Below the pieces are notes generated by a model, which made no database searches, was not told the origin of the DNA, and saw only the letters and a program-made list of their open reading frames with translations. Made by a program: the position numbers and the translations under genes. A DNA stretch of 64,000 bases from an uncultured bacterium. GTDB lineage: Bacteria > Verrucomicrobiota > Verrucomicrobiia > CAIQCK01. This document shows, one piece after another, positions 33,201 to 42,100 of this stretch. The stretch covers positions 1 through 64,000 of the forward strand of contig CAIQCK010000121.1 of NCBI GenBank assembly GCA_903870275.1. Reading direction: 5' to 3'. How positions within the stretch are numbered: position 1 is the stretch's first letter; every line of letters starts with the position of its first letter.

Positions 33201-34491
33201 GATTCGTGGTGGCGCTCGACACGGCAACGGTGGCGACCTTCGCAACCGGCTTGGCGCGAGCCTTGGAAACCGTAGCGGTATTGGCCGGCGATGTTTTTTC
33301 CTCTGCAGGCTTCTGGGACGCTGAGTGGGAAAGGCGTCCCGCCTGTCCGTCCGTTGCTAGTGAGCCAGGCGAGACGTCTGACCTGCTTTGTCCCCACGGC
33401 GTCCACCACAAAAACGCCGCGACCGCGACAACGACGGCAATGCCAGCCATTGCCAACGCAGTCGGCCAGCGCGAGGCAGGCGCGGTGGTTTCCGCTTCAA
33501 CTTCTTCTTCCGAGTCGCCTCCCATGATCCGCTCGTGCGCCCGCCGCAGGTCGTCGATCAGTTCCTGATAGCTTTGTTGACGGTCGTTGGGATGTTTGGT
33601 CAACATTTTCTCGATCACGTTAACGATGGCGACCGGACAGTCCGGCATGATCATCCGGAGGCTCGGCGGAGGCTCGGTCAGGTGCTTGACCATGATGCTG
33701 GCAAACGCGCCTTCGTAGAGATGTTTGCCGCTCAACATTCGATACAGCGTGCATCCGAGGCTGTAGATGTCGCTCCGAAAATCCACGTTGCTCTCGCCGC
33801 GCGCCTGCTCCGGACTCATGTAGTACGCGGTCCCGATGATCGCGCCCGTCGCGGTGAGGCTGGCTTGCGCGTCGCCGGCAATTCGCGCCAAACCGAGGTC
33901 GCCGATCTTCACATCGCCGTCGCGCGAGAGGAAGATGTTACTGGGCTTGATGTCGCGGTGGATGATGCGCGCTTTTTTCCACGCCGACTCCAAGCCTTCG
34001 GCAATGCGGACGCCGATGGCCGCCACCTCATCAGCCGGAATACGGTCTTGGCGTGCGAGACGATGCTGCACCGTCTCGCCTTCGACGTATTCCATGGCGA
34101 AATAATGCAGCCGCTCGCCGGTGCCGAGGTCCAGATGCGTTCCAGCCTCATAGACGGAGACGACGTTGGGATGAGTGACCGTGGCGGCGATGATGGCTTC
34201 GCGCTTGAACCGCTCGATGTAGGCGGTGTCGCGGGCCAGTTCCGGCGCGAGGACTTTCAGCGCCACGAGGCGGTCGAGCGAATACTGTCGGGCCTTGTAG
34301 ACGACGCCCATCGCGCCGCGACCGAGTTCGGAAAGGATTTCGTAATCGCCAAGCTTCTGACCGATGAGTTCCGGCATGGCTTCCTTGAGTTTGTCGGTCT
34401 TGCCGACGCCGCGTTTGTAGCTCAGACCACGGCGCGCACGCAAGCCCGGACGGGGTGCGGTCGGCGCGGGACTGGCGGCTGAAGCATCCAA
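30277..34491 (-). CDS. Serine/threonine kinase - LRR - beta-helix-like - FGE-like fusion protein
   Basis: The 1404-residue membrane protein has a Hanks-type kinase at about 50-320: glycine loop ELGRGAMGVVYKA, Lys79 in VALKV, catalytic IIHRDIKPSN with Asp180, DLG at 198-200 in place of DFG, and APE-like MSPEQA. A single helix (about 343-363) leads to an Ala/Pro-rich linker, SDS22-like leucine-rich repeats (about 500-640: ISDLSPIRDMPLTTLSVGG) and a pectate-lyase-like repeat stretch (about 700-900). The C-terminal part (about 1107-1390) is FGE/SUMF1-like: VPSGEFMLGS, GRTEVTVGQWKQF, LPTEAEWEYACRAG and GNLWEWCLDGY. The FGE redox cysteines are not visible, so this part is probably not catalytic. 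ATG 34377 (MPELIGQKLGDYEIL) is an alternative start. Confidence 0.9.
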   Translation of the reverse strand: MDASAASPAPTAPRPGLRARRGLSYKRGVGKTDKLKEAMPELIGQKLGDYEILSELGRGAMGVVYKARQYSLDRLVALKVLAPELARDTAYIERFKREAIIAATVTHPNVVSVYEAGTHLDLGTGERLHYFAMEYVEGETVQHRLARQDRIPADEVAAIGVRIAEGLESAWKKARIIHRDIKPSNIFLSRDGDVKIGDLGLARIAGDAQASLTATGAIIGTAYYMSPEQARGESNVDFRSDIYSLGCTLYRMLSGKHLYEGAFASIMVKHLTEPPPSLRMIMPDCPVAIVNVIEKMLTKHPNDRQQSYQELIDDLRRAHERIMGGDSEEEVEAETTAPASRWPTALAMAGIAVVVAVAAFLWWTPWGQSRSDVSPGSLATDGQAGRLSHSASQKPAEEKTSPANTATVSKARAKPVAKVATVAVSSATTNPPTAGGTPAHPATPAARTAPVATDPFSKEVATLPPEQQVARVAAKLKELNPGFDGKETHKIENGAVTELALSTVGVADIGPLKALPWLKTLTLAPPTASQKGALSDLSPLKALLLTALYCPNNPISDLSPIRDMPLTTLSVGGTQVNDLSPLTDMKLTVLSFNDTMVSDLSPLAGMPLTVLWCNNTSVTDLSSLLDTPLQEVKCDFVPARDAAILRSIQSLAKINDQTAETFWDRVGKVETPPAVSPPGMKTGMELPPPEIEEDFAFTDTSKPYALKGTFVVKQGGGRKQITVGAGVEIRGGRIYLNKEGELIIAGTPQKPAVLRGVTIGQDLTNFGLKARWVIFDKCRFAKVGGWYSYNSTKWICDYCLFYKCAFTKLTGVDYGFKLTHCAFVSMKFPEIIHSRPKEGKFDHMKSLRKGWNTLANCQFVDAEVPPTVAWCASESNFMGCRFVSGETFESDTPTEVVAFVADTTSSPPDKVWDSNAARAALKVSYTSEPFSTVTFPSLAVPLNNPISILNKDKKLKGWLSSKPAASGTGIVKETAATPEPSGQPETALQADGDFTGTWKIKFDDNTTRTYQIDMRGAVLFVGENRRGQLARGAAGGGLMLDFGDGKVERLRFAGNAVSVEHFAPKTTFPNQPPALLGRGTRDAAATPVESKPPPPAFATAGNQAHQLLITSIGIELVSVPSGEFMLGSTPEEREWATSTDGRRANAAFVQAEGGQPRKTMIQQKFWLGRTEVTVGQWKQFVKATRYVTSGETAGASFAPTGLRTWKHVEGANWRDPHFGPKPKDDDPVCCISWDDAMAFCAWLDKQDKGRLPAGCQIRLPTEAEWEYACRAGAQTKFWWGDAPSDGEGRLNWSLGMKEQGFVTSADHYGARGRNAFGLADMLGNLWEWCLDGYDDRGAHEQQWISKDHLHVIRGGAFGGGPGLPRCALREPRLAIFSSATCGFRVACGVPPVEMSTRTEAKRHR

Positions 34492-34535
34492 GTATCCTCA
34501 ACTTTTGGCGTTCTTTTGTTACCGGCGCCGCTACA

Positions 34536-35216
34536 ATGCCGGGCAAGGAAAATGTGACTACGCACAACCTACTCCGACATCCGGCGGCGGCTTACGTCGC
34601 GCCGTTTGTGGTTTATCTGGTGTTTCTTGCGGCGCAACAGGCCGGTGTCGCGTCGGTGTTCGTGCTCTACCCGTTGAAAACGGTAGCCGTCGCGGCAACG
34701 CTCGTTTGGGCGTGGCGTGGCGTGCGCGACGATTTGCGGGAGCGGCGCGGGTTGCTCTTCGGCGCGCTGGTCGGCGTTCTCGCGCTCGGCATCTGGATCG
34801 GGCCGGAGCTTCTCAAGATCACCAGGACCGATTTCACCGTCGGCGGTTTCAACCCGACCACGCTCGACGCTCCGCGCTCCACGCTGGCCGTGATCGCGCG
34901 CGTCGCCGGCGCGGTGCTGGTGGTGCCGATCATGGAAGAGCTCTTCTGGCGCGGCTGGATGATTCGCTGGCTGGTGAAACCGGATTTCCGCAGCGTGCCG
35001 ATCGGGGCGTTCACGTGGGAATCGTTCGGCCTGACGGTTGTGATGTTCGGCATTGAGCACGGCGAGCTCTGGCACGTCGGCATGATTACCGGCGCGCTCT
35101 ACAACTGGATTCTCTACCGCACCAAGTCGCTGTGGGTCTGCATCGTCGCCCATGCCGTCACGAACCTGCTGCTGGCTTGCTATATTCTGGCCAGCGGCAA
35201 GTGGGGCTATTGGTAG
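34536..35216 (+). CDS. CPBP-family (CAAX protease-related) membrane protease
   Basis: The 226-residue protein has about six to eight membrane helices and the CPBP motifs IMEELFWRGWMIRWL (Glu-Glu...Arg), FGIEHGELWHVGMITG (His) and SLWVCIVAHAVTNLLLA (His). It closely resembles the CAAX-protease-related proteins found with exosortase systems, which suggests a role with PEP-CTERM or exopolysaccharide machinery; no exosortase is in the window. The ATG at 34536 is preferred. It is divergent from the kinase fusion, whose start lies 44 bp away, and convergent with the GT-C genes. Confidence 0.8.
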   Translation: MPGKENVTTHNLLRHPAAAYVAPFVVYLVFLAAQQAGVASVFVLYPLKTVAVAATLVWAWRGVRDDLRERRGLLFGALVGVLALGIWIGPELLKITRTDFTVGGFNPTTLDAPRSTLAVIARVAGAVLVVPIMEELFWRGWMIRWLVKPDFRSVPIGAFTWESFGLTVVMFGIEHGELWHVGMITGALYNWILYRTKSLWVCIVAHAVTNLLLACYILASGKWGYW

Positions 35217-35223
35217 GACGCGG

Positions 35224-36981
35224 CTACTCTTTGCGGTAAATCCGCACGAGCCGGCCTGAAAATGACAGCGACGTCGGCGGCAGTTTTAGCTCCTTCGGAA
35301 AATCCGCCATCAATTTAAACCCGGCGGGCGTCGTCGGTGATCGGCGGTCTTCCACCTGCACCGCAAACTCATGCGGCTCCATCGGATCGCTGACCAGCCG
35401 CAGCCGGCTGAAGTCGAAAGCCGGCGTCTTGTAGGGACCGGGCGACTTCGGCGTCATCACGACGACACCCGCCGGCAATGTACGGTTGATAAACTCGCCT
35501 GCATCGTCACGCGGCGCTTGCATGAAGCTCGCCAGATGGACTGCCGTCGCGCTCACCAATCCCGACGAGATCCACGCCGCGGCGGCGACGCGCGCCACGC
35601 GCGGCCACAGACCCGTCAGCGCCACCGCCGCGAACACGCACAGCATCGGCAACAGGAACATCGCAAAGCGCACAGTCAGCGCTTCGCCTGCCTCGGTGCC
35701 GGCGAGCCAAGCGGACAGCACCAACGCAACCCCGGCGTAGCTCACCATCGCGCGGCTTGCTGCCGCGGCGTTTTTCCACAACGTCACCGCACCGAACACC
35801 GAAGCGACGACACCGGCCAGGCCGACGGCGCTGGGCAGCGTTGCCAGACAGAACGCGATGACGCTCCCTGCGGCTGCCTGGGGTTCGCGAAACTGGCGAA
35901 AACGTGCAAACTCTTCGCGCAATACGTCGAGGTTGGCCAAGACATACGGATTGAAAGCCATGTAAAACGCCACCGCCATCAACAACGCGAGTCCCAGCGG
36001 GCGCGCCACGACAAGGCAGAGCTTCCTGATCAGGCTGAAGTCTGAACTCCAACCGCCGGCCTGTTGGGGCTCAGGCTTCAGCCTGTTTTCCAACGCGTGT
36101 GCAGCGAAAAATGCCACCGCAGGCAGCACGAGGAAACTCAACCCCGCGCTCAGCGCGCACGCCGCCGCCGCGCCGCCGGCCGCCGCCGCGCCGAACCAGC
36201 AACGCGGAGTGGATGCAACGGCAGTTCGCCAAGCGAGCCACGCCACCAGCGTTCCGTAGAACGCCGATGGAAGGTGCGGATTGATGATGTGCGAGAAGGC
36301 GAGCGATGGTTGCGATAGCAGCCACATCATCGCCGCGGCCCAGCCGCAGAGAATCTCCGTTCTGTAGCGGCGGTCTATGACCGCCGGCTGTTCCGCGTCA
36401 TCGGCCGGATTCTCGCGGCCACATACTGCCGCTACGGAACGACCGAAAAGATAAAGCAGGATCGCGATGCCGACGTTATACAGCACCATCAGCAAACGGC
36501 CGGCGACGTAAAGGCCGGCGATGTGTTCGGGATGGTCGGCGTAATGCGTGACATCGCCAGTAATGCGTCCGAGGCCGAGCGCGTGCGCCAGCGTCATCGC
36601 TGCGCCGGTGCCATAAACGTGCAGGCCGCCGTATTCGACCATGCGCGGATTGAAGTCGAGCTGGCGCGGCCGCATGTTCGCCAGCGCCATCAGCGTGAGT
36701 GGCTCGTCCGGCGAATCGGAGAAGAGCAGGTAGCGCCGCACCAGTCGCGGTAAGTCCACCTGCTCCTCGGCGGGCTGCGCCGCGAGGATGGCGGCGTGAC
36801 CGCGGCGCGTTTCCAGTTCGCGCGAAGTCCGCGCGCTGAGTTCGGCGCGGGCTTGTGACACGCTTTCGCCGAGCAGCGCCACGCGCCTTGCCGACGGCAG
36901 GCCCCAGCCGATGCCCGCGAGGCCGAGCGCCAGGCCGATGGCGGCGATGGCGATCAGGCTAAGCCAGTCTCTTGTTTTCAT
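35224..36981 (-). CDS. GT-C-type polytopic membrane glycosyltransferase
   Basis: The 585-residue protein has a first helix (LSLIAIAAIGLALGLAGIGW), an external loop, and about ten further helices including RLLMVLYNVGIAILLYLFGR and CALSAGLSFLVLPAVAFFAA, ending in a soluble C-terminal domain. The layout is that of GT-C enzymes using polyprenyl-phosphate sugars. Residues about 182-206 (GRENPADDAEQPAVIDRRYR) are the translation of a dispersed hairpin repeat (36363-36437) inserted in frame in a loop. A CAGGCTTCAGCCTG palindrome at 36072-36085 is also inside the gene. Its start overlaps the end of the next upstream gene by 23 bases, so the two are translationally coupled. Confidence 0.65.
   Translation of the reverse strand: MKTRDWLSLIAIAAIGLALGLAGIGWGLPSARRVALLGESVSQARAELSARTSRELETRRGHAAILAAQPAEEQVDLPRLVRRYLLFSDSPDEPLTLMALANMRPRQLDFNPRMVEYGGLHVYGTGAAMTLAHALGLGRITGDVTHYADHPEHIAGLYVAGRLLMVLYNVGIAILLYLFGRSVAAVCGRENPADDAEQPAVIDRRYRTEILCGWAAAMMWLLSQPSLAFSHIINPHLPSAFYGTLVAWLAWRTAVASTPRCWFGAAAAGGAAAACALSAGLSFLVLPAVAFFAAHALENRLKPEPQQAGGWSSDFSLIRKLCLVVARPLGLALLMAVAFYMAFNPYVLANLDVLREEFARFRQFREPQAAAGSVIAFCLATLPSAVGLAGVVASVFGAVTLWKNAAAASRAMVSYAGVALVLSAWLAGTEAGEALTVRFAMFLLPMLCVFAAVALTGLWPRVARVAAAAWISSGLVSATAVHLASFMQAPRDDAGEFINRTLPAGVVVMTPKSPGPYKTPAFDFSRLRLVSDPMEPHEFAVQVEDRRSPTTPAGFKLMADFPKELKLPPTSLSFSGRLVRIYRKE
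36363..36437. repeat. GTAGCGGCGGTC hairpin repeat inside a gene
   Basis: TGTAGCGGCGGTCTATGACC starts at 36363, and CTGCCGCTACGG closes the element at about 36437. Its first 25 bases match 6754-6778 (minus strand) at 24 of 25. The element is about 75 bp and is translated in frame within the membrane glycosyltransferase gene. Confidence 0.75.
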
Positions 36982-38044
36982 AACGAAATGCCGCGGCGGC
37001 CATCACGCAGACATACGGCATCACCGGCAACGCGAAGCGCACGTCGGCGATGACAAGCGCGTGGAGCGCCCACGTGTAGAGCACGACCGTGAGCAGTTCG
37101 GGTGGTGGCCGTCGCCGAACCGCGCCGGCCACGGCGAGGCCGAGGTAAACCAGTTGCACCAGCGCCACCGCCCACCACAGACGGCCCGACGCGTTGACGA
37201 ACCAGAACATCACGGCCTTGCGCGCGGCCATCAGCAACGTGTGGCCCGGCTCGGCGAGGATGTTTTGCAGCGCGAGCCGGTAGAACAACCGGTCAAGTTG
37301 GATGGGATTCAAATCGGCGTGCTCGCGGCGGATGCGATCAAGCTCGGCCTGCCACAAAGGTTTGTTGGTTTCCCAATCGCCGCGCGTCGGCCACCAGTTG
37401 TTGACGTAGGTGGTGAATCCACCGCGCTCGGTCGCCACCGGCAACAGTTCGTCGGTAAGCGCATAGTTGCGGACTGTCCACGGCGCGATGACGGCGAGCA
37501 TCACGGCCAGCGTCACTATATAAACCCCGCGTTGCGGCGACCACCAGCGCCGCAGCAGCGGCAACAGCAGATAGCTGGGCTTGCAGAGGTTGACCAGACC
37601 CAGACCGACGCCGGAAATGACGGGCCGTTGCCAGCACCACAGGGTCGCCGCCAGCAACAGAGTCAGCGCGATCTCCTTGTTCACGAACGCGACGCGCCAC
37701 CACGCCAGCGGATACACCGCGTAAAGCCACGCGGCGGCCAGCGCGGGCTTTTCGCCCCACCATCGCCGGCTCAGCAAAAACACCAGCCAGACCGTGCCGC
37801 AATCCATCAGCGTCTGCGCCACCCGCACCGTCGTCAACGATCCGCCGCACGCGGCCACGAACAGCGGATAGACCGGCCCGCGCTCCACATCGCGCCACTC
37901 GCCGCGCCAGATGCCTTGCGCGATGGCGGTGTAGTTGTCGGCATCGAAGCGCAGCGCCACGCGCGGCTCGATGGCGGGCAGCACCGCAAAAACAAATCCG
38001 AGCCGCAGTGCCAGCGCGGTCAGTAGTAGGGCAATCAGTCGCAC
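36959..38044 (-). CDS. GT39-like membrane glycosyltransferase
   Basis: The 361-residue protein begins with a helix (MRLIALLLTALALRLGFVFA). Next comes the typical external motif RFDADNYTAIAQGIWRGEW with RGPVYPLFVA, matching the dolichyl-phosphate-mannose-type (PMT/ArnT, PF13231) family, and then eight or so helices (VWLVFLLSRRWWG, EIALTLLLAATLWCW, VYIVTLAVMLAVIAPWTVRN). It should transfer a sugar from a polyprenyl carrier at the outer face of the membrane. It overlaps and is coupled to the GT-C gene downstream. Acceptor and sugar are unknown. Confidence 0.75.
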   Translation of the reverse strand: MRLIALLLTALALRLGFVFAVLPAIEPRVALRFDADNYTAIAQGIWRGEWRDVERGPVYPLFVAACGGSLTTVRVAQTLMDCGTVWLVFLLSRRWWGEKPALAAAWLYAVYPLAWWRVAFVNKEIALTLLLAATLWCWQRPVISGVGLGLVNLCKPSYLLLPLLRRWWSPQRGVYIVTLAVMLAVIAPWTVRNYALTDELLPVATERGGFTTYVNNWWPTRGDWETNKPLWQAELDRIRREHADLNPIQLDRLFYRLALQNILAEPGHTLLMAARKAVMFWFVNASGRLWWAVALVQLVYLGLAVAGAVRRRPPPELLTVVLYTWALHALVIADVRFALPVMPYVCVMAAAAFRYENKRLA

Positions 38045-38145
38045 GGCCGCAGCGTAGCGGGAGAGGCGTCCGCGTGCAATCGCTTGATCTTGGTTTTCGT
38101 CCCGCGACCGCCTACTCTGCGTTCGGAATTGTCAGCCGGAAACCA

Positions 38146-39093
38146 ATGAAAGTTCTCATCACGGGCGCGGCGGGAAACCTGGGGTCGAATCTGGCGCGGC
38201 ATTTGCTTGGCGGCCCGCTGGAATTGCGATTGGTCATTCACCGGAAGGAGATGCCATTCGACACCGCTCCTTACTCCAATGTTTCCGTGTGCAGGGCGGA
38301 CCTCGGAGAGCCGCGCACGCTGACCGAGGTCTGCGCTGGCGCGGACTGCGTCGTCCACTTCGCCGGCGTGCTCTTCGCGCCGGGGCCGGAGAAGTTTCTG
38401 TGGCAGACGAATGTGGATTACGTGCGGAACCTGGTGGCCGCGGCGTTGGCGGCCGGCGTGCGCAAGATCATCCTCATCAGTTTTCCGCATGTGGAGGGGG
38501 AAACGTCGCCCGATCATCCCGCAACGGACCGTCTCGACGGCGCCCCGACTTCCGTTCACGCGCTGACGCGCCTGGCGGCGGAACAACATCTCTTTGAAGC
38601 GTGTCGCGGCAAGCCGACAGCACCGGTGTCATTGAGGGCCGGCATGGTTTACGGCCGCGGCATTCTGATGGTGGATGCGGCGCGGTGGCTGCTCGCGCGC
38701 CGGTTGCTAGCGGTTTGGAAGCAACCGACTTGGATTCACTTGCTGGCGCTGCCTGATTTCCTGGACTGCGTGACGGCGGCGATTCAAGGCGAACAGGTTT
38801 CTGGAATCTACAATCTCGGCGACGACCAGCCGATGACGCTTCAAGAGTTTCTCGACACAGCGGCCGCTCACTGGCAATGCGGCAAGCCGTGGCGTTTCCC
38901 ACGATGGACATTCCACGTTGCCGGCGCGTGTTGTGAAACATTTGCCGCGGTCGCCGGCACGGCGTCGCCGTTGACTCGGGATTTCATCAAGATCGGCATG
39001 GCGTCCTACGTGGCCGACACGACGCGGATGAAAAGAGATCTGGCGCCGAAATTGGCCTATCCGAGTTTGAAAGAGGGTTTGGTCTTGCTGTAG
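38146..39093 (+). CDS. NAD(P)-binding epimerase/dehydratase-like protein, atypical SDR
   Basis: The 315-residue product starts at ATG 38146. An extended-SDR Rossmann fold is shown by MKVLITGAAGNLGSNLARHL (GxxGxxG), VCRADLGEP, DCVVHFAGVLFAPGPEKFLW and NVDYVRNLVAAALAAGVRKI. The catalytic YxxxK is replaced by HALTR (TSVHALTRLAAEQ), so normal SDR chemistry is doubtful. It may act as an atypical or NmrA-like member, or on a different reaction. It is divergent from the GT39-like gene (101 bp apart), so it may belong functionally to sugar-nucleotide or envelope work. Confidence 0.75.
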   Translation: MKVLITGAAGNLGSNLARHLLGGPLELRLVIHRKEMPFDTAPYSNVSVCRADLGEPRTLTEVCAGADCVVHFAGVLFAPGPEKFLWQTNVDYVRNLVAAALAAGVRKIILISFPHVEGETSPDHPATDRLDGAPTSVHALTRLAAEQHLFEACRGKPTAPVSLRAGMVYGRGILMVDAARWLLARRLLAVWKQPTWIHLLALPDFLDCVTAAIQGEQVSGIYNLGDDQPMTLQEFLDTAAAHWQCGKPWRFPRWTFHVAGACCETFAAVAGTASPLTRDFIKIGMASYVADTTRMKRDLAPKLAYPSLKEGLVLL

Positions 39094-39127
39094 CTGCAAC
39101 GCAGCAGCGCGTGTCCGCTCCGCGGCG

Positions 39128-42100
39128 CTACGGCACGCGTTTGGATGACGTAGAGAGGGGCGGGTTACGGTCCGATTCCGACGACGGCAGTTTCTCCCGC
39201 AAGTCGGAGAGCAGGCCGATAAAGTGCGGCGCGACACGGATGAATTGGGTGAAGCTCTTGCCCATGCCGTTCATCGCAGCAATGGCAGGGTCGGTGCCTT
39301 TCTGCAACACGTGCTCCAGCTTCGCGTCGGGACGACCGGCACGTTGCGTGAGCCGGTACGCGTAGCCGATGCCGTCGAAGAGCAGGAAGTTCGACCACGG
39401 ACCTTTCGACGAGACGGGGCAGCTCGTGTAGCGGAATCCGCCGATGCTCTCCTCCCACATGTCGTCCACGAGAAAGTTTGCGCCCATGATGATGCTCTTT
39501 GCGACGCGAGGGTCGCCGGTTTCGAGGTGATACCACGTCAGCCCGGTCATCAGCACTCCGACCATGAAGCCGGCGTTACCGTAGTGCGCCGGCTCGCACA
39601 AACAATGGCCCGGCACCATCATCCGCCGCCAGCCGCCGCCTTGGGTGTTGAATTTCGGTTTCGGTGTTTGCCGCTCCAGCACGCGCTCGACGATGATCCG
39701 GGCGGCGTTGCGATAGAACGGGTCGCCCGTCGCGCGATAGACCGCCATGGTCAGGATCAGGTGCCAACCGGAGTCGCGGCAATTGCTGAAATCGTAGCCC
39801 GCCATCTTCCACGTGTCGTAATGATTGGCGATGGCCAGCCCCGTTTCCAGCGAGCGGCGGTCGCCAGTCAGAAAATAATGATCCATGTGCCCCTCGCACC
39901 ACGTGTGCGACACGGTGAAACCGCCGCGCGCGATGCCCTGGTTCTTGCCGGGCATCGGACTTGTCGCCAGATAATCGCCGACGTGGCCGATGCAGTGCAG
40001 ATAAACGCAGCCGACGCGCTCGGCTTTGGCGTGGTAGTGGACCGTGTCCACGTCGCGGTTGTGTGTCTCAGCCTCATCGCCAGCTTGCAAAAATCTCCGG
40101 TCGCCGCTGCGCGCGAACTGGAGAAAGAACGCGTGCTGTGTGTCATATTCGATGTTGCCCCAGTTGATGATGCGCTCGCCCCACCAGTCGCCAAAGTTCA
40201 ACATGCCGTATTCGTGAATCTTGTCGCGGTCGGCGAGATAAGCGCCGAGTGTTTCGGAAACCTTCTTGTCGTAATCGCGCACGACGACGCGCTGCGGATC
40301 CGCGACGGCAATCTCGCCGAACGCGCCCGAGTCGGCATACCAGCGCGGCGGAGCGGCGGCGAACAGCGGGCGGTCCAGCGGCGGCGCGCTGCCGTCGAAG
40401 CCGAACCAGACCTCGTGCGTCTTGGTCATGCCCTGGCGCAGCTTGTAGCCGCCGCACACATTCCCCACGCCGGCCGGGTCAAACCAGAAGTAGAGCTTGT
40501 GCCAGTCGTGGCTCTTCTTGTTCGACAAATCATACTCATTGGCCTTCAACGGCGGCATCAGCCAAAACGTCGCGCCGGCCGGTCCGACTTCAAGGTCCTT
40601 CGGATAGTTCTGCCAGAAGTCGCGCACAAAGAGAGAACCAACCGGCCCGCTGAACCGTTTGCCGTTGCCCTCGGAAGACTCGTAGCCGTTGTCCGTGTGC
40701 TGTTGCACGAAATGATGCGGGCCTCGGAGGTTCGGCATCCGCCATGCGAGGCTGCGGATCGTGGTGAACTCGTTCGTTGATTCCGCGTGGCCGAACGTCA
40801 GCAGCACACGCACCCACGGCAGGCCGGGATAGACATGCACACGCGCCTCGTAGGCGAATGGCGACGCGCCGATTCTTCCTGCGACGCGCAGACCGCGACG
40901 CAAACCGCCGCCATCCTCCGGCGCGAGGCCGGCGACAGCCGCTTTGTGTTCCTTGCCGTCCGCGTCGGTGAGAACGAGTTCGCCGCAATCCGGCAGGGTT
41001 GCTTCTCGTTCCGGCTCGGCACGCGCGACTTTCGGCCCGAACTCCAGCGTGTAATCCGCTGCGCCACCACTGTGTCGAAAATCGAGCAACACCCACTTTA
41101 CGCTGCCGTCGGCCCACCGGCCCGTCACCGCCGCCTGCAACGGCACCGCCGCGCCTTTCGCGTCGAGCAACTGGACGTTGTCTGTCGAGCCGAGCGCCCC
41201 CTTTGGGAACGGCACGCCGCTAGTCACCGGCCAGTCGCGAAGTTTGTCCGCGAGTTCTGTCGGCGGTTCGACACGCAGCGTTACGCGGCCGCTTTGCGTC
41301 GTCCGCGGCCCGGCGAATGGCTTCCACGTCAGTTTGCGCCAACCGGTGGCGACGTCGCGTCCGTCGCGCGTCACCGCCGTAATGCGATAGCGTTTCGAAT
41401 CGCCGGGTTTTATGCCGGGCAACGCCACGCGATGATTCTGCGTCGCCAGCGGCTCGACGATCTTTTGGCCATCACCGCACTCGACGGTGCATAGCGCGGC
41501 CCACGTTGTGATCCACGTCAGCCGGTTTTCCGTCGTCGCAACTTCGCGGAACTCGTAGAGCGGCGGGCGCGCCTTCGGTTTCTCGCGCAACAACAACAGG
41601 TCTTCGGTGCGATACGCGCCTTCGGCGCCGAGCGCGCGGAGTTGGATGCTGTCGCCGGGTTTCAACTCGACCGGCTCCGTGAGGAAAAAGAGATGCTGGT
41701 TGTTGTCGTCGAGGTCGGCCACTGCGATGCCGCGGCGTTTGCCGTTGACGTGGATGGCGATCCGCTCGCAGCCCGCACCATCGTAGAAGATGAAGCCGAC
41801 GTGGAACCGGCCCGAAGCGCCCGCCGGCACGGTTGCGGTGATGATACCCGTGCCCTGCCTGCGCAACGCGCAATCGGCGCGATACTCGCTGCGATCGAAC
41901 CGGAAGCCGTCGAGCTTGCAGTCACGAATCCAGATCGGGACGTTGTTCGGGTCGTCTACGAGCGCGTTGATGCGATCCAAACCCCACGTCTGCTCGACGC
42001 CGACGCTCAACGTAAGGTCGGTATCGAGCCGCAGCTTCGGCCGGTCGCTGATCGGCGGCCCTTTCGCCTCGAAGTAACCCGTGCCGTCCACGCCGCGATG

